64,000 nucleotides of DNA, from the NCBI GenBank assembly GCA_910585545.1, contig CAJUFN010000002.1:246428-310427 (forward strand), written 5' to 3'. The notes beneath the pieces were generated by a model. It did no database searches. It was not told the DNA's origin and was given only the letters and a program-made list of their open reading frames with translations. This document shows, one piece after another, positions 53,408-62,065 of this stretch. A program made the position numbers and the translations under genes. Source of the stretch: an uncultured Lachnospiraceae bacterium (GTDB taxonomy: Bacteria; Bacillota; Clostridia; Lachnospirales; Lachnospiraceae). Position 1 is the first letter of the stretch; each line of letters begins with the position of its first letter.

Positions 53408-53436
53408 ATTTTACATCAAAAAGAGTGTTTAAGCAA
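53408..53436 (-). promoter_or_regulatory. dnaA promoter
   Basis: Minus strand: TTGCTT (53436-53431), 17-base spacer, TAAAAT (53413-53408). It lies on the dnaA side of the upstream DnaA-box cluster, so DnaA autoregulation is plausible. Confidence 0.7.
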
Positions 53437-53510
53437 TCCAATAAATGTGAATAACTGTTTTAACATTTTCAACATGCCATTTTTAGGCAAAAAACGACTT
53501 TATAAAAAGG

Positions 53511-53615
53511 TTATCAACAAGTTATCAAGCAATAATCCACATTATATCAACAAGTTATCCACAAAATGTTGATAATTTTGAAAATGTGGATAACCTATAT
53601 GGATAGTGTGGATAA
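53511..53615. other. Origin region, upstream of dnaA (DnaA-box cluster)
   Basis: Boxes in 105 bp: TTATCAACA 53511-53519, TTATCAAGC 53522-53530, TTATCCACA 53555-53563 (perfect), and on the minus strand TTATCAACA (53567-53575), TTATCCACA (53585-53593) and TTATCCACA (53607-53615). The cluster is the incC-like half of oriC; strand changes in gene direction meet here. Confidence 0.93.
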
Positions 53616-53646
53616 AATTTTAAATGCATTAAATTCCATGTTTTGC

Positions 53647-53675
53647 TTGACTTACTGGGTTTTTTTGACTATAAT
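53647..53675 (+). promoter_or_regulatory. rpmH operon promoter
   Basis: TTGACT (53647-53652), 17-base spacer, TATAAT (53670-53675). Transcribes rpmH, rnpA and beyond. Confidence 0.9.
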
Positions 53676-53752
53676 CAAAACTGATGTTTTACGAAAAAAA
53701 ATATTAATAAATACTTATATTATATAGGTTTTAATCAAGGAGGTGGATATCA

Positions 53753-53887
53753 ATGAAAATGACATTCCAACCAAAAAAGAGATCTAGAGCAAAAGTTCAT
53801 GGATTCAGAGCAAGAATGAGCACAGCTGGCGGAAGAAAAGTATTAGCAGCCAGAAGAGCAAAAGGAAGAAAACAATTATCAGCGTAG
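53753..53887 (+). CDS. rpmH: Ribosomal protein bL34
   Basis: 44 residues, MKMTFQPKKRSRAKVHGF followed by RARMSTAGGRKVLAARRAK and KGRKQLSA. The AAGGAGGTGG ribosome-binding site stands before the ATG. Standard first gene right of the origin; basic and small, part of the large subunit. Confidence 0.98.
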   Translation: MKMTFQPKKRSRAKVHGFRARMSTAGGRKVLAARRAKGRKQLSA

Positions 53888-53934
53888 GCCGCATATATGT
53901 GGCCTTTTCTTCTCTCAATAATTAGGAGAAAGAG

Positions 53935-54285
53935 ATGAAATTTTCCGAGTCATTAAAGAAAAATAAAGATTTCCAGATAGTATATAAAGAAGGAAAATCT
54001 TATGCAAACCGTAATTTGGTTATGTATATAAGAAGAAATAATACGAATAGAAACAGAATAGGAATTTCTGTCAGTAAAAAAGTAGGAAATAGCGTTGTAC
54101 GTCACAGGTTGACAAGATTGCTAAGAGAAAGTTATCGATTACAAGAAGACAGATTTCAAGATGGGTTTGATATAGTAATAATAGCCAGAGTGAATGCAAA
54201 AGAAAAGTCTTATAAAGAAATAGAAAAATCACTTGTCCATCTTGGAAAACTTCATAATATGATAGATATGCAAATGGAGATATAA
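53935..54285 (+). CDS. rnpA: Ribonuclease P protein component
   Basis: Protein subunit that helps the RNase P RNA cut 5' leaders of tRNA precursors. 116 residues with ISVSKKVGNSVVRHRLTRLL (RNR-type motif region) near 46-65 and basic start MKFSESLKKNKDFQIVYKEG. AGGAGAAAGAG stands before the ATG. Confidence 0.97.
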   Translation: MKFSESLKKNKDFQIVYKEGKSYANRNLVMYIRRNNTNRNRIGISVSKKVGNSVVRHRLTRLLRESYRLQEDRFQDGFDIVIIARVNAKEKSYKEIEKSLVHLGKLHNMIDMQMEI

Positions 54286-54287
54286 TT

Positions 54288-54512
54288 TTGAAAAAGATTT
54301 TAATTTCGTGCATCCGGTTTTATCAAAAATATTTATCTGGTTTAAAGACAAGAAACCATTGTATTTATACACCTACCTGTTCAGAATATGGAATTGAAGC
54401 AATTGATAAATATGGTGTTATAAAAGGTGGTTTTTTAACTTTATGGAGAATTGTAAGATGTAATCCATTTGCAAAGGGAGGATATGATCCGGTCCCCGAA
54501 AAGAAAAAATAA
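54288..54512 (+). CDS. yidD: Membrane protein insertion efficiency factor YidD
   Basis: 74 residues with the family core YQKYLSGLKTRNHCIYTPTCSEYG (in parts), then GGFLTLWRIVRCNPFAKGGYDPVP. It uses a TTG start at 54288, two bases after the rnpA stop, with GGAGATATAATT before it. The conserved Cys residues and membrane-surface helix fit. It works with YidC. Confidence 0.95.
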   Translation: MKKILISCIRFYQKYLSGLKTRNHCIYTPTCSEYGIEAIDKYGVIKGGFLTLWRIVRCNPFAKGGYDPVPEKKK

Positions 54513-54527
54513 TATGGAGGAATGATA

Positions 54528-55775
54528 ATGGAAGGAATTTTATTGACACAGTCCAAAGGATTTATTATTGGACCGATCGCGTGGGTGCTCGGTGAGATAA
54601 TGAATGCTATTTTTGTTGTGTTAAGTGCGATTGGAATACATAATATTGGTATATGTATTATCCTTTACACCGTAGTTGTTTATATGTTGATGGTTCCATT
54701 GACGATAAAGCAGCAAAAATTTCAAAGAATGTCTCAGGTTTATATGCCGGAGATCCAAAAGATTCAAAAGAAATATAAGAATAAAAAAGATCAAGCTTCA
54801 ATGATGAAGATGCAGGAGGAATCTCAGGCAGTTTACCAGAAATATGGAGTTTCTCCTATGGGGGGATGTGGAACGGCGCTTATTCAGTTCCCATTATTCT
54901 TCGCTCTTTATGCAGTTATCCGTAATATTCCAGGATATGTAACACAGATCAAAGAAGCTTATATGCCGATGGCGAAAGCAATATTAGAAACTTCAGGAGC
55001 AGAAAAATTCATGACAAATATTGCTTCTGAGAGACATGTCCTTGTAAATATTGAAAAATTGGGATTCAATGAGAATTCAATCATTGATATTCTTTACAAA
55101 TTTCAGGAAGGAAACTGGGATGCGTTAGCTGATAAATTTCCAAACCTTTCCGATCTTGCCGAGAAGACACAGGCAGGAATTTCAAGTCTTAATAGTTTTC
55201 TTGGGATAAGTATTTCTGAGACGCCTATGAATATTATTATGACTGGTATCAAGACAGGTGCTATTTTAGCAGTGATCGTTGCTGTTTTGATTCCGATTCT
55301 TGCTGGTATTACACAATATATGAGTTTGAAAATGGTTCCGCAGGCAGCAAATAATGATGATAATCCGATGGCAGCTTCTATGAAAACTATGAACGTTATG
55401 ATGCCGTTGCTTTCGGTATTCATGTGTTTTTCATTCCCTTCCGGTATGGGACTTTACTGGATTGCAAGTGCAGTCGTGCGTACAATTCAGCAAATCGTTA
55501 TTAACAAGCATTTGAATAAAGTTCCGATTGAAAAACTGGTTGAAAAAAATCAGAAAAAAGCAGCAAAGAAACGTGAGAAAAAGGGTGTAAGTGCAAATGC
55601 ATTAAATGAAATGGCACAAAGAAATGTAAAAAGCATTCAGGAACCAAAAGTAAGTATGTCAAATGCTGAAAGAGAAGAAAAATTAAGAAATGCTGCTGAA
55701 AAAACAGCAAATGCAAAAAAAGGAAGTCTTGCATCAAAGGCCAATATGGTTAGAAATTTTAATGAGAGTAAATAA
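54528..55775 (+). CDS. yidC: Membrane protein insertase YidC (OxaA)
   Basis: 415 residues; inserts proteins into the membrane. Five to six membrane segments, with the N-terminal part ILYTVVVYMLMVPLTIKQQK, the cytoplasmic hairpin KKYKNKKDQASMMKMQEES, and the segment YGVSPMGGCGTALIQFPLFFALY carrying the conserved mid-membrane part. The start is the ATG at 54528 with GGAGG seven bases before; an ATG six bases earlier is too near the ribosome-binding site. The C-terminal tail is basic, as in Gram-positive homologues. A less usual feature is the inserted segment at about 150-225 before the later membrane helices. Confidence 0.95.
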   Translation: MEGILLTQSKGFIIGPIAWVLGEIMNAIFVVLSAIGIHNIGICIILYTVVVYMLMVPLTIKQQKFQRMSQVYMPEIQKIQKKYKNKKDQASMMKMQEESQAVYQKYGVSPMGGCGTALIQFPLFFALYAVIRNIPGYVTQIKEAYMPMAKAILETSGAEKFMTNIASERHVLVNIEKLGFNENSIIDILYKFQEGNWDALADKFPNLSDLAEKTQAGISSLNSFLGISISETPMNIIMTGIKTGAILAVIVAVLIPILAGITQYMSLKMVPQAANNDDNPMAASMKTMNVMMPLLSVFMCFSFPSGMGLYWIASAVVRTIQQIVINKHLNKVPIEKLVEKNQKKAAKKREKKGVSANALNEMAQRNVKSIQEPKVSMSNAEREEKLRNAAEKTANAKKGSLASKANMVRNFNESK

Positions 55776-55790
55776 GAGGGGGAATTTTCC

Positions 55791-56681
55791 GTGAAAGAAG
55801 TAACAGTATCAGCAAAAACATTGGATGATGCGATTACAGAAGCTTTGATTCAGCTTGGAATTACAAGTGATCAGTTAGATTATGATGTAATAGAAAAAGG
55901 AAGCGCAGGATTTTTTGGAATTGGAAGTAAACAGGCTGTCATCCGTGCAAGAAAAAAAGCAGTAAAAGAAGAATTTGAAAAAACTATAGAAGAAATTAAA
56001 GATATTATAAAAGAAGAGCCAAAAAAAGAAGTCAAAAAAGAAGCGAAAAAAGAGTTTAAAAAAGAAGTAAAAAAAGAGCCAAAGAAAGAATTTAAGAAAG
56101 AACCAAAAAAAGAAGTTCATGCAGAAGCTCCTTCAGAGCCGAAAAAAGAATCTGTAAAGGAACCTGTAAAAGAAGTTGAAAAAGAGAATGCAAAGGAACG
56201 AGCAGTAGAACTTTGTGAGGTAAAAGAAGAAACAAAGGCTGCATGCGAAAAATTCCTGAAAGATGTCTTAGATACCATGAATATGGAAGTGGTCATCACA
56301 ACAAACATTGATGAAGACGGAGCTCTTTGCATCAATATGGATGGTAAGAATATGGGAATTCTTATCGGAAAAAGAGGACAAACTTTAGATTCTCTTCAAT
56401 ATCTTGTAAACAGAGTGGCTAATAAACAACAAGATGGTTATGTACGTGTGAAATTAGATACGGAAAACTATCGCAAAAGAAGAAAAAATACATTAGAAAA
56501 TCTTGCAAAGAACATTGCTTATAAAGTAAAAAGAACAAAAAAATCTATTTCTTTAGAGCCAATGAATCCATATGAAAGAAGAATTATTCACTCTGCACTT
56601 CAGGCAGATAAATATGTAAATACACATAGTGAAGGTGAAGAGCCATACAGAAGAGTTGTAGTTACATTAGCCAGACGATAA
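55791..56681 (+). CDS. jag: RNA-binding cell-elongation regulator Jag/EloR (KhpB)
   Basis: 296 residues with a GTG start behind GAGGGGG. Jag_N domain 1-55 (MKEVTVSAKTLDDAITEAL), then a linker of about 90 residues that is almost only Lys, Glu, Pro and Phe with a KKE-based repeat, KH domain about 175-235 (NMGILIGKRGQTLDSLQYLV) and R3H domain about 240-296 (PYERRIIHSAL). KhpB proteins bind RNA and affect elongation and division. It follows yidC by 15 bases. Confidence 0.95.
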   Translation: MKEVTVSAKTLDDAITEALIQLGITSDQLDYDVIEKGSAGFFGIGSKQAVIRARKKAVKEEFEKTIEEIKDIIKEEPKKEVKKEAKKEFKKEVKKEPKKEFKKEPKKEVHAEAPSEPKKESVKEPVKEVEKENAKERAVELCEVKEETKAACEKFLKDVLDTMNMEVVITTNIDEDGALCINMDGKNMGILIGKRGQTLDSLQYLVNRVANKQQDGYVRVKLDTENYRKRRKNTLENLAKNIAYKVKRTKKSISLEPMNPYERRIIHSALQADKYVNTHSEGEEPYRRVVVTLARR

Positions 56682-56687
56682 TTTAGT

Positions 56688-56725
56688 AAGGCTGCAGCCA
56701 TAATTTTGGTTGCAGCCTTATTTTT
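56688..56725 (+). terminator. Terminator of the rpmH-jag transcript
   Basis: AAGGCTGCA and TGCAGCCTT pair, extended by partial pairing, followed by ATTTTTAA. It lies seven bases after the jag stop. Confidence 0.9.
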
Positions 56726-56726
56726 A

Positions 56727-56760
56727 ATGATATAGGAAAGTTTGTACTTTCCTATATCAT
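56727..56760. repeat. Perfect 15-bp inverted repeat (dispersed element)
   Basis: ATGATATAGGAAAGT, TTGT, ACTTTCCTATATCAT. A partial copy is at 38383-38410. Confidence 0.9.
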
Positions 56761-56826
56761 TAAACTCTCTGCGGGATGCGCACTCGCGTGAGCGGCTGGG
56801 GAGTTGAAGTGGGCTTGCCCACTTTG
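56761..56826. repeat. Composite hairpin element before mnmE
   Basis: AAACTC...GGAGTT frames CGCACTCGCGTGAGCGG, and behind it stands AAGTGGGC-TT-GCCCACTT (56807-56824). GC-rich in an AT-rich context. It may be part of the dispersed element or a structured leader of mnmE. Confidence 0.65.
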
Positions 56827-56862
56827 TTATTATATAGATATTATATTAATGGAGATTTATTT

Positions 56863-58236
56863 ATGAAAAAAGATACAATTGCTGCAATAGCAACGGCCAT
56901 GTCGAATTCCGGTATAGGGATTGTTCGTATTAGTGGGGAGGAGTCTTTCCAGATCATTGATAAGATATACAAAAACAGGTCAGAGAAAATATTATCAGAA
57001 GAGAACAGTCATACGATTCATTATGGTTATATCTATGATGGTGAAGAATTAATTGATGAAGTTCTTGTAATGCTGATGCGAAATCCTCACAGTTATACAG
57101 GGGAGGATACTATTGAAATTAATTGTCATGGCGGTGTATATGTAGTAAAAAGAATATTGGAAACGGTAATTAAATATGGCGCAAGGCCGGCAGAGCCGGG
57201 AGAATTCACCAAGCGGGCATTTTTAAATGGAAAGATGGATCTTTCTCAGGCAGAAGCAGTTATTGATGTTATTGAATCAAAAAATGAATATGCCTTAAAG
57301 AGTTCAATAAGCCAGTTAAAAGGTTCTATGCAAAAGAAAATTAGCGAAGTAAGAGAACAGATATTATATCATACTGCATTTATAGAGACCGCTTTGGATG
57401 ATCCTGAACATATAAATATAGATGGATATGGAGAAGAACTCCATGAAGTAGTAGATAAATTGTTGATAAGTTTAAAAAAACTCATTGATTCTGCGGATAA
57501 CGGAAGAATGATAAAAGAAGGGATTAAGACAGTTATTGTTGGAAAACCCAATGCCGGGAAATCTTCTCTTTTGAATCTTCTTGTTGGAGAGGAAAGAGCA
57601 ATTGTTACGGATATAGAAGGTACTACAAGAGATATCTTAGAAGAAAATATCAATCTTGGAGGAATTAGTCTCAATATAATCGATACTGCCGGGATTCGTG
57701 ATACGAAGGATGTTGTCGAAAAAATAGGTGTAGATAAGGCAATCCAGTCGGCAAAGGATGCAGATTTGGTCATTTATGTGGCAGATGTATCAAGAGATTT
57801 AGATAAGAATGATTTTGAGATTATGAAAATGATCCAGGATAAACAGGTATTGATTCTTCTTAACAAGTCAGATTTGGAATCTGTAATAGAAAAAGAAGAT
57901 ATAAAGAAATATCTGGATAAGCCTATGATTGAAATTTCTGCAAAAGAAGAAAATGGTATGGAAGAATTGGAAGAAACATTGAAAATGATGTTTTTTCATG
58001 GTAATATTTTTTTTAATGATGAAGTTTATATTACAAATATCAGACAAAAAACAGCTCTTATAGATGCTTATGAAAGTCTTAAAAAAGTAAATGAAAGTAT
58101 AGAAAATGGAATGCCGGAAGATTTCTATTCCATTGATTTGATAGATGCTTATGAATCTTTGGGAAGTATCACCGGTGAGACGATAGGAGAAGATTTAGTC
58201 AATGAAATATTCAGCAAATTCTGTATGGGAAAATAA
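56863..58236 (+). CDS. mnmE: tRNA uridine-5-carboxymethylaminomethyl GTPase MnmE
   Basis: With MnmG modifies the wobble uridine of tRNAs. 457 residues: N-terminal tetrahydrofolate-binding part, GTPase with G1 GKPNAGKSS (about 226-234), G3 DTAG and NKSD, and the C-terminal CMGK that holds the conserved Cys. I chose the ATG at 56863 (MKKDTIAAIATAM) with GGAG before it; the frame is open up to 56776, but that part is a hairpin element. Confidence 0.96.
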   Translation: MKKDTIAAIATAMSNSGIGIVRISGEESFQIIDKIYKNRSEKILSEENSHTIHYGYIYDGEELIDEVLVMLMRNPHSYTGEDTIEINCHGGVYVVKRILETVIKYGARPAEPGEFTKRAFLNGKMDLSQAEAVIDVIESKNEYALKSSISQLKGSMQKKISEVREQILYHTAFIETALDDPEHINIDGYGEELHEVVDKLLISLKKLIDSADNGRMIKEGIKTVIVGKPNAGKSSLLNLLVGEERAIVTDIEGTTRDILEENINLGGISLNIIDTAGIRDTKDVVEKIGVDKAIQSAKDADLVIYVADVSRDLDKNDFEIMKMIQDKQVLILLNKSDLESVIEKEDIKKYLDKPMIEISAKEENGMEELEETLKMMFFHGNIFFNDEVYITNIRQKTALIDAYESLKKVNESIENGMPEDFYSIDLIDAYESLGSITGETIGEDLVNEIFSKFCMGK

Positions 58237-60133
58237 AGATGAATTAGATATTGCTGTTATCGGTGCAGGACATGCCGGATGTGAAGCAGCGCTTGCATCT
58301 GCAAGACTTGGATTGAAAACGATTATATTTACCGTAAGTGTGGATAGTATCGCATTAATGCCTTGTAATCCAAATATCGGTGGAAGTTCAAAAGGGCATC
58401 TTGTAAAAGAAATTGATGCGCTTGGCGGAGAGATGGGAAAAGTGATTGATAAAACATTTATTCAATCTAAGATGCTTAATAAATCTAAGGGGCCTGCAGT
58501 TCATTCTCTCCGTGCACAGGCGGATAAAATGGACTATACGAGAACTATGCGAAGCGTGCTTGAGAATCAGGAAAATCTTGAGATAAAACAGGCAGAAGTA
58601 ACAGATATTTTGACCGAAGATATCAAAGATGCAGATGGAAAAGTAACTGGCAAAAGAGTTATTGGGATTCAGACATATTCCGGTTGTATCTATCATTGTA
58701 AAGCGATTATTTTGTGTACTGGAACTTATTTGAAGGCGCGCTGTATTTATGGTGACGTAAGTCAATATACCGGTCCAAACGGGCTTCAGGCAGCAAATTA
58801 TCTTACGGATTCTTTGAAATCTTTAGGGATTCAGATGTATCGGTTTAAGACGGGAACCCCGGCCAGAATTGATAGAAACTCCATTGATTTTTCAAAAATG
58901 GAAGAACAATTTGGTGATGAAAGAATTGTCCCATTTTCTTTCACAACAAATGCAGATGAGATTCAAAAAGAACAGATTTCCTGCTGGCTTACCTATACAA
59001 ATGAAAAAACACATGAGATTATCAGAAATAATCTCGACAGGTCTCCTTTATTTTCAGGAATGATTGAAGGAACTGGACCGCGCTACTGCCCTTCTATCGA
59101 AGATAAAGTAGTAAAGTTTGCAGACAAAGACAGACATCAAGTGTTTATTGAGCCGGAAGGAATTCATACGAATGAGATGTATGTTGGAGGAATGTCAAGT
59201 TCTTTGCCGGAGGATGTACAATATGCGATGTATAGAAGCGTTCCCGGACTTGAGAATGTAAAGATCGTTCGAAATGCATATGCAATTGAGTATGATTGTA
59301 TTGATGCAAGACAGCTATATGCTACATTAGAATTTAAAGAGATTGATGGATTATATAGCGGCGGTCAGTTTAATGGAAGTTCTGGATATGAAGAAGCCGC
59401 GGCACAAGGACTTGTGGCAGGAATTAATGCGGCGCTTAAACTTTTGGGAAGAGAACAGATTACGATTGATCGTTCAGAAGGTTATATCGGTGTTTTGATA
59501 GATGATCTTGTGACAAAAGAAAGCCATGAACCTTATCGTATGATGACCTCCCGTGCAGAATATCGTCTTTTGCTGCGCCAGGATAATGCGGATCAAAGAC
59601 TTACAAAAAAAGGATATGAAATTGGTCTTATTTCTAAAGAAAGATATGAACATTTGGTTGAAAAAGAAGCAAGAATAGAAGAAGAAATAGATCGTCTTTT
59701 ACATACAAACGTAGGTACTTCAAAGGAGGTACAAACATTATTAGAGGAAAATGGAAGTACACTTTTAACCTCCGGTACGACGCTTGCAGAGCTTATCAGA
59801 AGACCGGAATTGTCTTATGAAATACTTTCTCCGATTGATAAACAAAGACCAAATGATATTAGTCCCGAAGTTGCGGAGCAGGTAAATATTAATATTAAAT
59901 ATGATGGCTATATAAAAAGACAGAAAAAACAAGTAGAACAATTTAAAAAATTGGAAACAAAAAAGATTCCTGAATCCATCAATTATGATGAAGTGAAAAG
60001 TCTTCGTATTGAGGCAGTTCAAAAATTAAAAGAATTGAAACCGCAATCAATCGGACAGGCATCCAGAATATCTGGCGTATCACCAGCAGATATATCTGTT
60101 CTTCTTGTATATCTGGAACAGTATAGAAAATAA
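58202..60133 (+). CDS. mnmG: tRNA modification FAD protein MnmG (GidA)
   Basis: 643 residues; FAD-binding motif AVIGAGHAGCEAALA at about 18-32 and the family segments PCNPNIGGSSKGHLVKEIDA and TGTYLKARCIYG. It overlaps mnmE by 35 bases, so translation is coupled. It pairs with MnmE to install the cmnm5 group at U34. Start ATG 58202 is behind GGAGAAGA. Confidence 0.96.
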   Translation: MKYSANSVWENKDELDIAVIGAGHAGCEAALASARLGLKTIIFTVSVDSIALMPCNPNIGGSSKGHLVKEIDALGGEMGKVIDKTFIQSKMLNKSKGPAVHSLRAQADKMDYTRTMRSVLENQENLEIKQAEVTDILTEDIKDADGKVTGKRVIGIQTYSGCIYHCKAIILCTGTYLKARCIYGDVSQYTGPNGLQAANYLTDSLKSLGIQMYRFKTGTPARIDRNSIDFSKMEEQFGDERIVPFSFTTNADEIQKEQISCWLTYTNEKTHEIIRNNLDRSPLFSGMIEGTGPRYCPSIEDKVVKFADKDRHQVFIEPEGIHTNEMYVGGMSSSLPEDVQYAMYRSVPGLENVKIVRNAYAIEYDCIDARQLYATLEFKEIDGLYSGGQFNGSSGYEEAAAQGLVAGINAALKLLGREQITIDRSEGYIGVLIDDLVTKESHEPYRMMTSRAEYRLLLRQDNADQRLTKKGYEIGLISKERYEHLVEKEARIEEEIDRLLHTNVGTSKEVQTLLEENGSTLLTSGTTLAELIRRPELSYEILSPIDKQRPNDISPEVAEQVNINIKYDGYIKRQKKQVEQFKKLETKKIPESINYDEVKSLRIEAVQKLKELKPQSIGQASRISGVSPADISVLLVYLEQYRK

Positions 60134-60172
60134 AATTAAAATTAAATAGTTATAAATATAAAAGAGGTTAGT

Positions 60173-60883
60173 ATGATTCGTATTTTTGATAAAAAATTAG
60201 CGTTATTAGGGATTCAATTGACAGAGAAACAGAAACAACAGTTTGATAAATTTTATGAATTGCTTGTAGAGTGGAATAAAGTCATGAATCTGACCGGAAT
60301 CACGGAATATGAAGAGGTAAATGAAAAGCATTTTGTGGATAGCGTTGCTTTAGTAAAAGCAGTTTCTTTGAATGAAAAGCAGAATCTGATCGACGTAGGG
60401 ACAGGCGCTGGTTTTCCGGGGATTCCGTTGAAAATTGTTTTTCCACATTTAAAAGTCACTTTGTTGGATTCTTTAAACAAACGAATCAAATTTTTGGATA
60501 CTGTAATCGAAGAACTAGGACTTGAACATATTGAGACGATACATGGGCGCGCAGAAGATTTTGCAAAACAAGCACATTATAGAGAACAATATGATATCTG
60601 TGTATCCAGAGCAGTTGCAAATCTAGCTACACTTTCGGAATATTGTCTTCCATATGTAAAAATCGGTGGATTGTTCATACCATATAAATCAGGAGAAATT
60701 GAGGAAGAACTCTCCCACTCTGAAAAGGCCATTACAATTCTTGGTGGAAAATTAGATCAAGTGATAAAATTTGAACTTCCGGGAAGTGAAATAGGAAGAT
60801 CTTTTGTAAAGATTGAAAAAGTAAAGTCTACGGCAAAGAAATATCCAAGAAAAGCAGGTCTTCCATCCAAAGAACCATTATAG
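60173..60883 (+). CDS. rsmG: 16S rRNA (guanine-N7)-methyltransferase
   Basis: Methylates G527 of 16S rRNA. 236 residues with the SAM motif DVGTGAGFPGIPLKI (about 72-86), NLTGITEYEE and the SRAVANLA motif. AAGAGG stands before the ATG. Last of the mnmE-mnmG-rsmG group. Confidence 0.96.
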   Translation: MIRIFDKKLALLGIQLTEKQKQQFDKFYELLVEWNKVMNLTGITEYEEVNEKHFVDSVALVKAVSLNEKQNLIDVGTGAGFPGIPLKIVFPHLKVTLLDSLNKRIKFLDTVIEELGLEHIETIHGRAEDFAKQAHYREQYDICVSRAVANLATLSEYCLPYVKIGGLFIPYKSGEIEEELSHSEKAITILGGKLDQVIKFELPGSEIGRSFVKIEKVKSTAKKYPRKAGLPSKEPL

Positions 60884-60889
60884 AAAATG

Positions 60890-60921
60890 AAAATCCCAGT
60901 CTACAAAAAGACTGGGATTTT
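60890..60921. terminator. Bidirectional terminator after rsmG
   Basis: AAAATCCCAGTC, TACAAAAA, GACTGGGATTTT: perfect 12-bp stem with T runs on both strands. Confidence 0.93.
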
Positions 60922-60924
60922 ATA

Positions 60925-61887
60925 TTACATTTTTTCCGCAAATAAGATTTTGATTTGCTCCAATACTTTTACTGGAGATTCCAAATGAGGTAATTGTTTT
61001 ACATTTGATAATTCAATAATTTCAATAGATGGCATGATATCCTTGTATGTTTTTGCATTTGCAAGATTTTCCGGATCACCATCAGATGCAAGTATATAAA
61101 TACTGTTATCCAACTTTCTTAGACAATGCAATATGTTTGCGTTCATATATTGGCTTTGAATGCTTGAAAATAGATATTTGGAATATCCATGATTATTATG
61201 GGCAGCTTCATAATAGGCTTTTACAATATCTTCACTGACATTTGCTGGATTATAGAATCCTTCAGTGATTAATTGTGCACTGATATTTTCTTTACTATGA
61301 ATAATATTGTAAATCATAGTTCCGATAATTGGCATATCCAGGATAAACTTCGCTGTTTTAGCACGTTTTGTTGGTATCTTGGATAATTCTTCGAGATTTT
61401 GTGGATTAATCAAAATAATTTGATTAATAATAGAATCATCATTTAAAGCAGACATCAAACCAATTGATCCAGCATTGCCGGATACAATCATATCTGTTTT
61501 GTCTTTGATTACGTTTTTAATAAAATCACATATTAATTGTACATATAAAAAATTGGTATAGGTGAGATTAGGTTTATCAGAGCGTCCGCAACCTAGTAAA
61601 TCAATTGTATATACGGTATACTCTTTTGATAAATCTTTTCGAAGTTGATTCCATTCATACCTGGAGCTGCATGAAGTTAAATCATGAATCAATAAAAGAG
61701 GCTTTCCCTCTCCTTCTTTTGTATAAAATATATCTCCAAATCTCCAATTATAAGTTTTCTCATCATCTTCTGAAAGCAAATCATCAAGTGTTGAAGAATA
61801 AGAAATGAATTTATTAATAAAGTGAATCACTGTCAATGATAAACCACCAATAGAAGCTAAAGTAATAAGTTTTTTTGCTAATTTCAT
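60925..61887 (-). CDS. Alpha/beta-hydrolase-fold protein, nucleophile Ser replaced by Ala
   Basis: 320 residues: N-terminal membrane segment (about 9-26), then the hydrolase fold with LLLIHDLTSCSSRYEW (oxyanion region), YTIDLLGCGRSDKP, and the nucleophile elbow VSGNAGSIG. In that elbow Ala139 stands where Ser, Asp or Cys should be (G-x-Nu-x-G pattern). The other catalytic positions look kept: Asp in LASDGDPEN and His301 in LPHLESP. So it may be a non-catalytic relative or use another residue. It runs opposite to the origin-side genes, with GGAGGT before the ATG; parS sites stand behind its promoter. Confidence 0.85.
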   Translation of the reverse strand: MKLAKKLITLASIGGLSLTVIHFINKFISYSSTLDDLLSEDDEKTYNWRFGDIFYTKEGEGKPLLLIHDLTSCSSRYEWNQLRKDLSKEYTVYTIDLLGCGRSDKPNLTYTNFLYVQLICDFIKNVIKDKTDMIVSGNAGSIGLMSALNDDSIINQIILINPQNLEELSKIPTKRAKTAKFILDMPIIGTMIYNIIHSKENISAQLITEGFYNPANVSEDIVKAYYEAAHNNHGYSKYLFSSIQSQYMNANILHCLRKLDNSIYILASDGDPENLANAKTYKDIMPSIEIIELSNVKQLPHLESPVKVLEQIKILFAEKM

Positions 61888-61919
61888 AGTGAAGACCTCC
61901 TGTTTACTATCTAATTATT

Positions 61920-61925
61920 ATTATA
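61920..61925 (-). promoter_or_regulatory. -10 element of the hydrolase-fold gene
   Basis: Minus strand TATAAT at 61925-61920; no good -35 seen. Confidence 0.5.
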
Positions 61926-61985
61926 CTATATATATAAAAACATGAAAAGAAATTTATGGAATCTTTTTACGACATAATTTACGAA

Positions 61986-62001
61986 TGTTTCACGTGAAAC
62001 A
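61986..62001. other. parS site 1
   Basis: TGTTTCACGTGAAACA, perfect consensus, with the palindrome extended on both sides (ACGAA/TTCGT). ParB binding and chromosome-segregation site. Confidence 0.97.
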
Positions 62002-62025
62002 TTCGTGAGTTGTTTTGAAATTTTA

Positions 62026-62041
62026 TGTTTCACGTGAAACA
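62026..62041. other. parS site 2
   Basis: TGTTTCACGTGAAACA, perfect; exactly 40 bp from site 1. Confidence 0.97.
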
Positions 62042-62065
62042 TTTGTAAGTTATATTGATGTTTCA

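Noticed and set aside
55875..56120. Minus-strand open frame of Phe/Lys/Leu repeats
   Set aside because: It is the complement of the jag Lys/Glu linker; composition is a direct shadow and it has no ribosome-binding site.
56776..56862. Upstream extension of MnmE from the ATG at 56776
   Set aside because: That stretch is the GC-rich hairpin element and has no ribosome-binding site; the family N-terminus starts at 56863.
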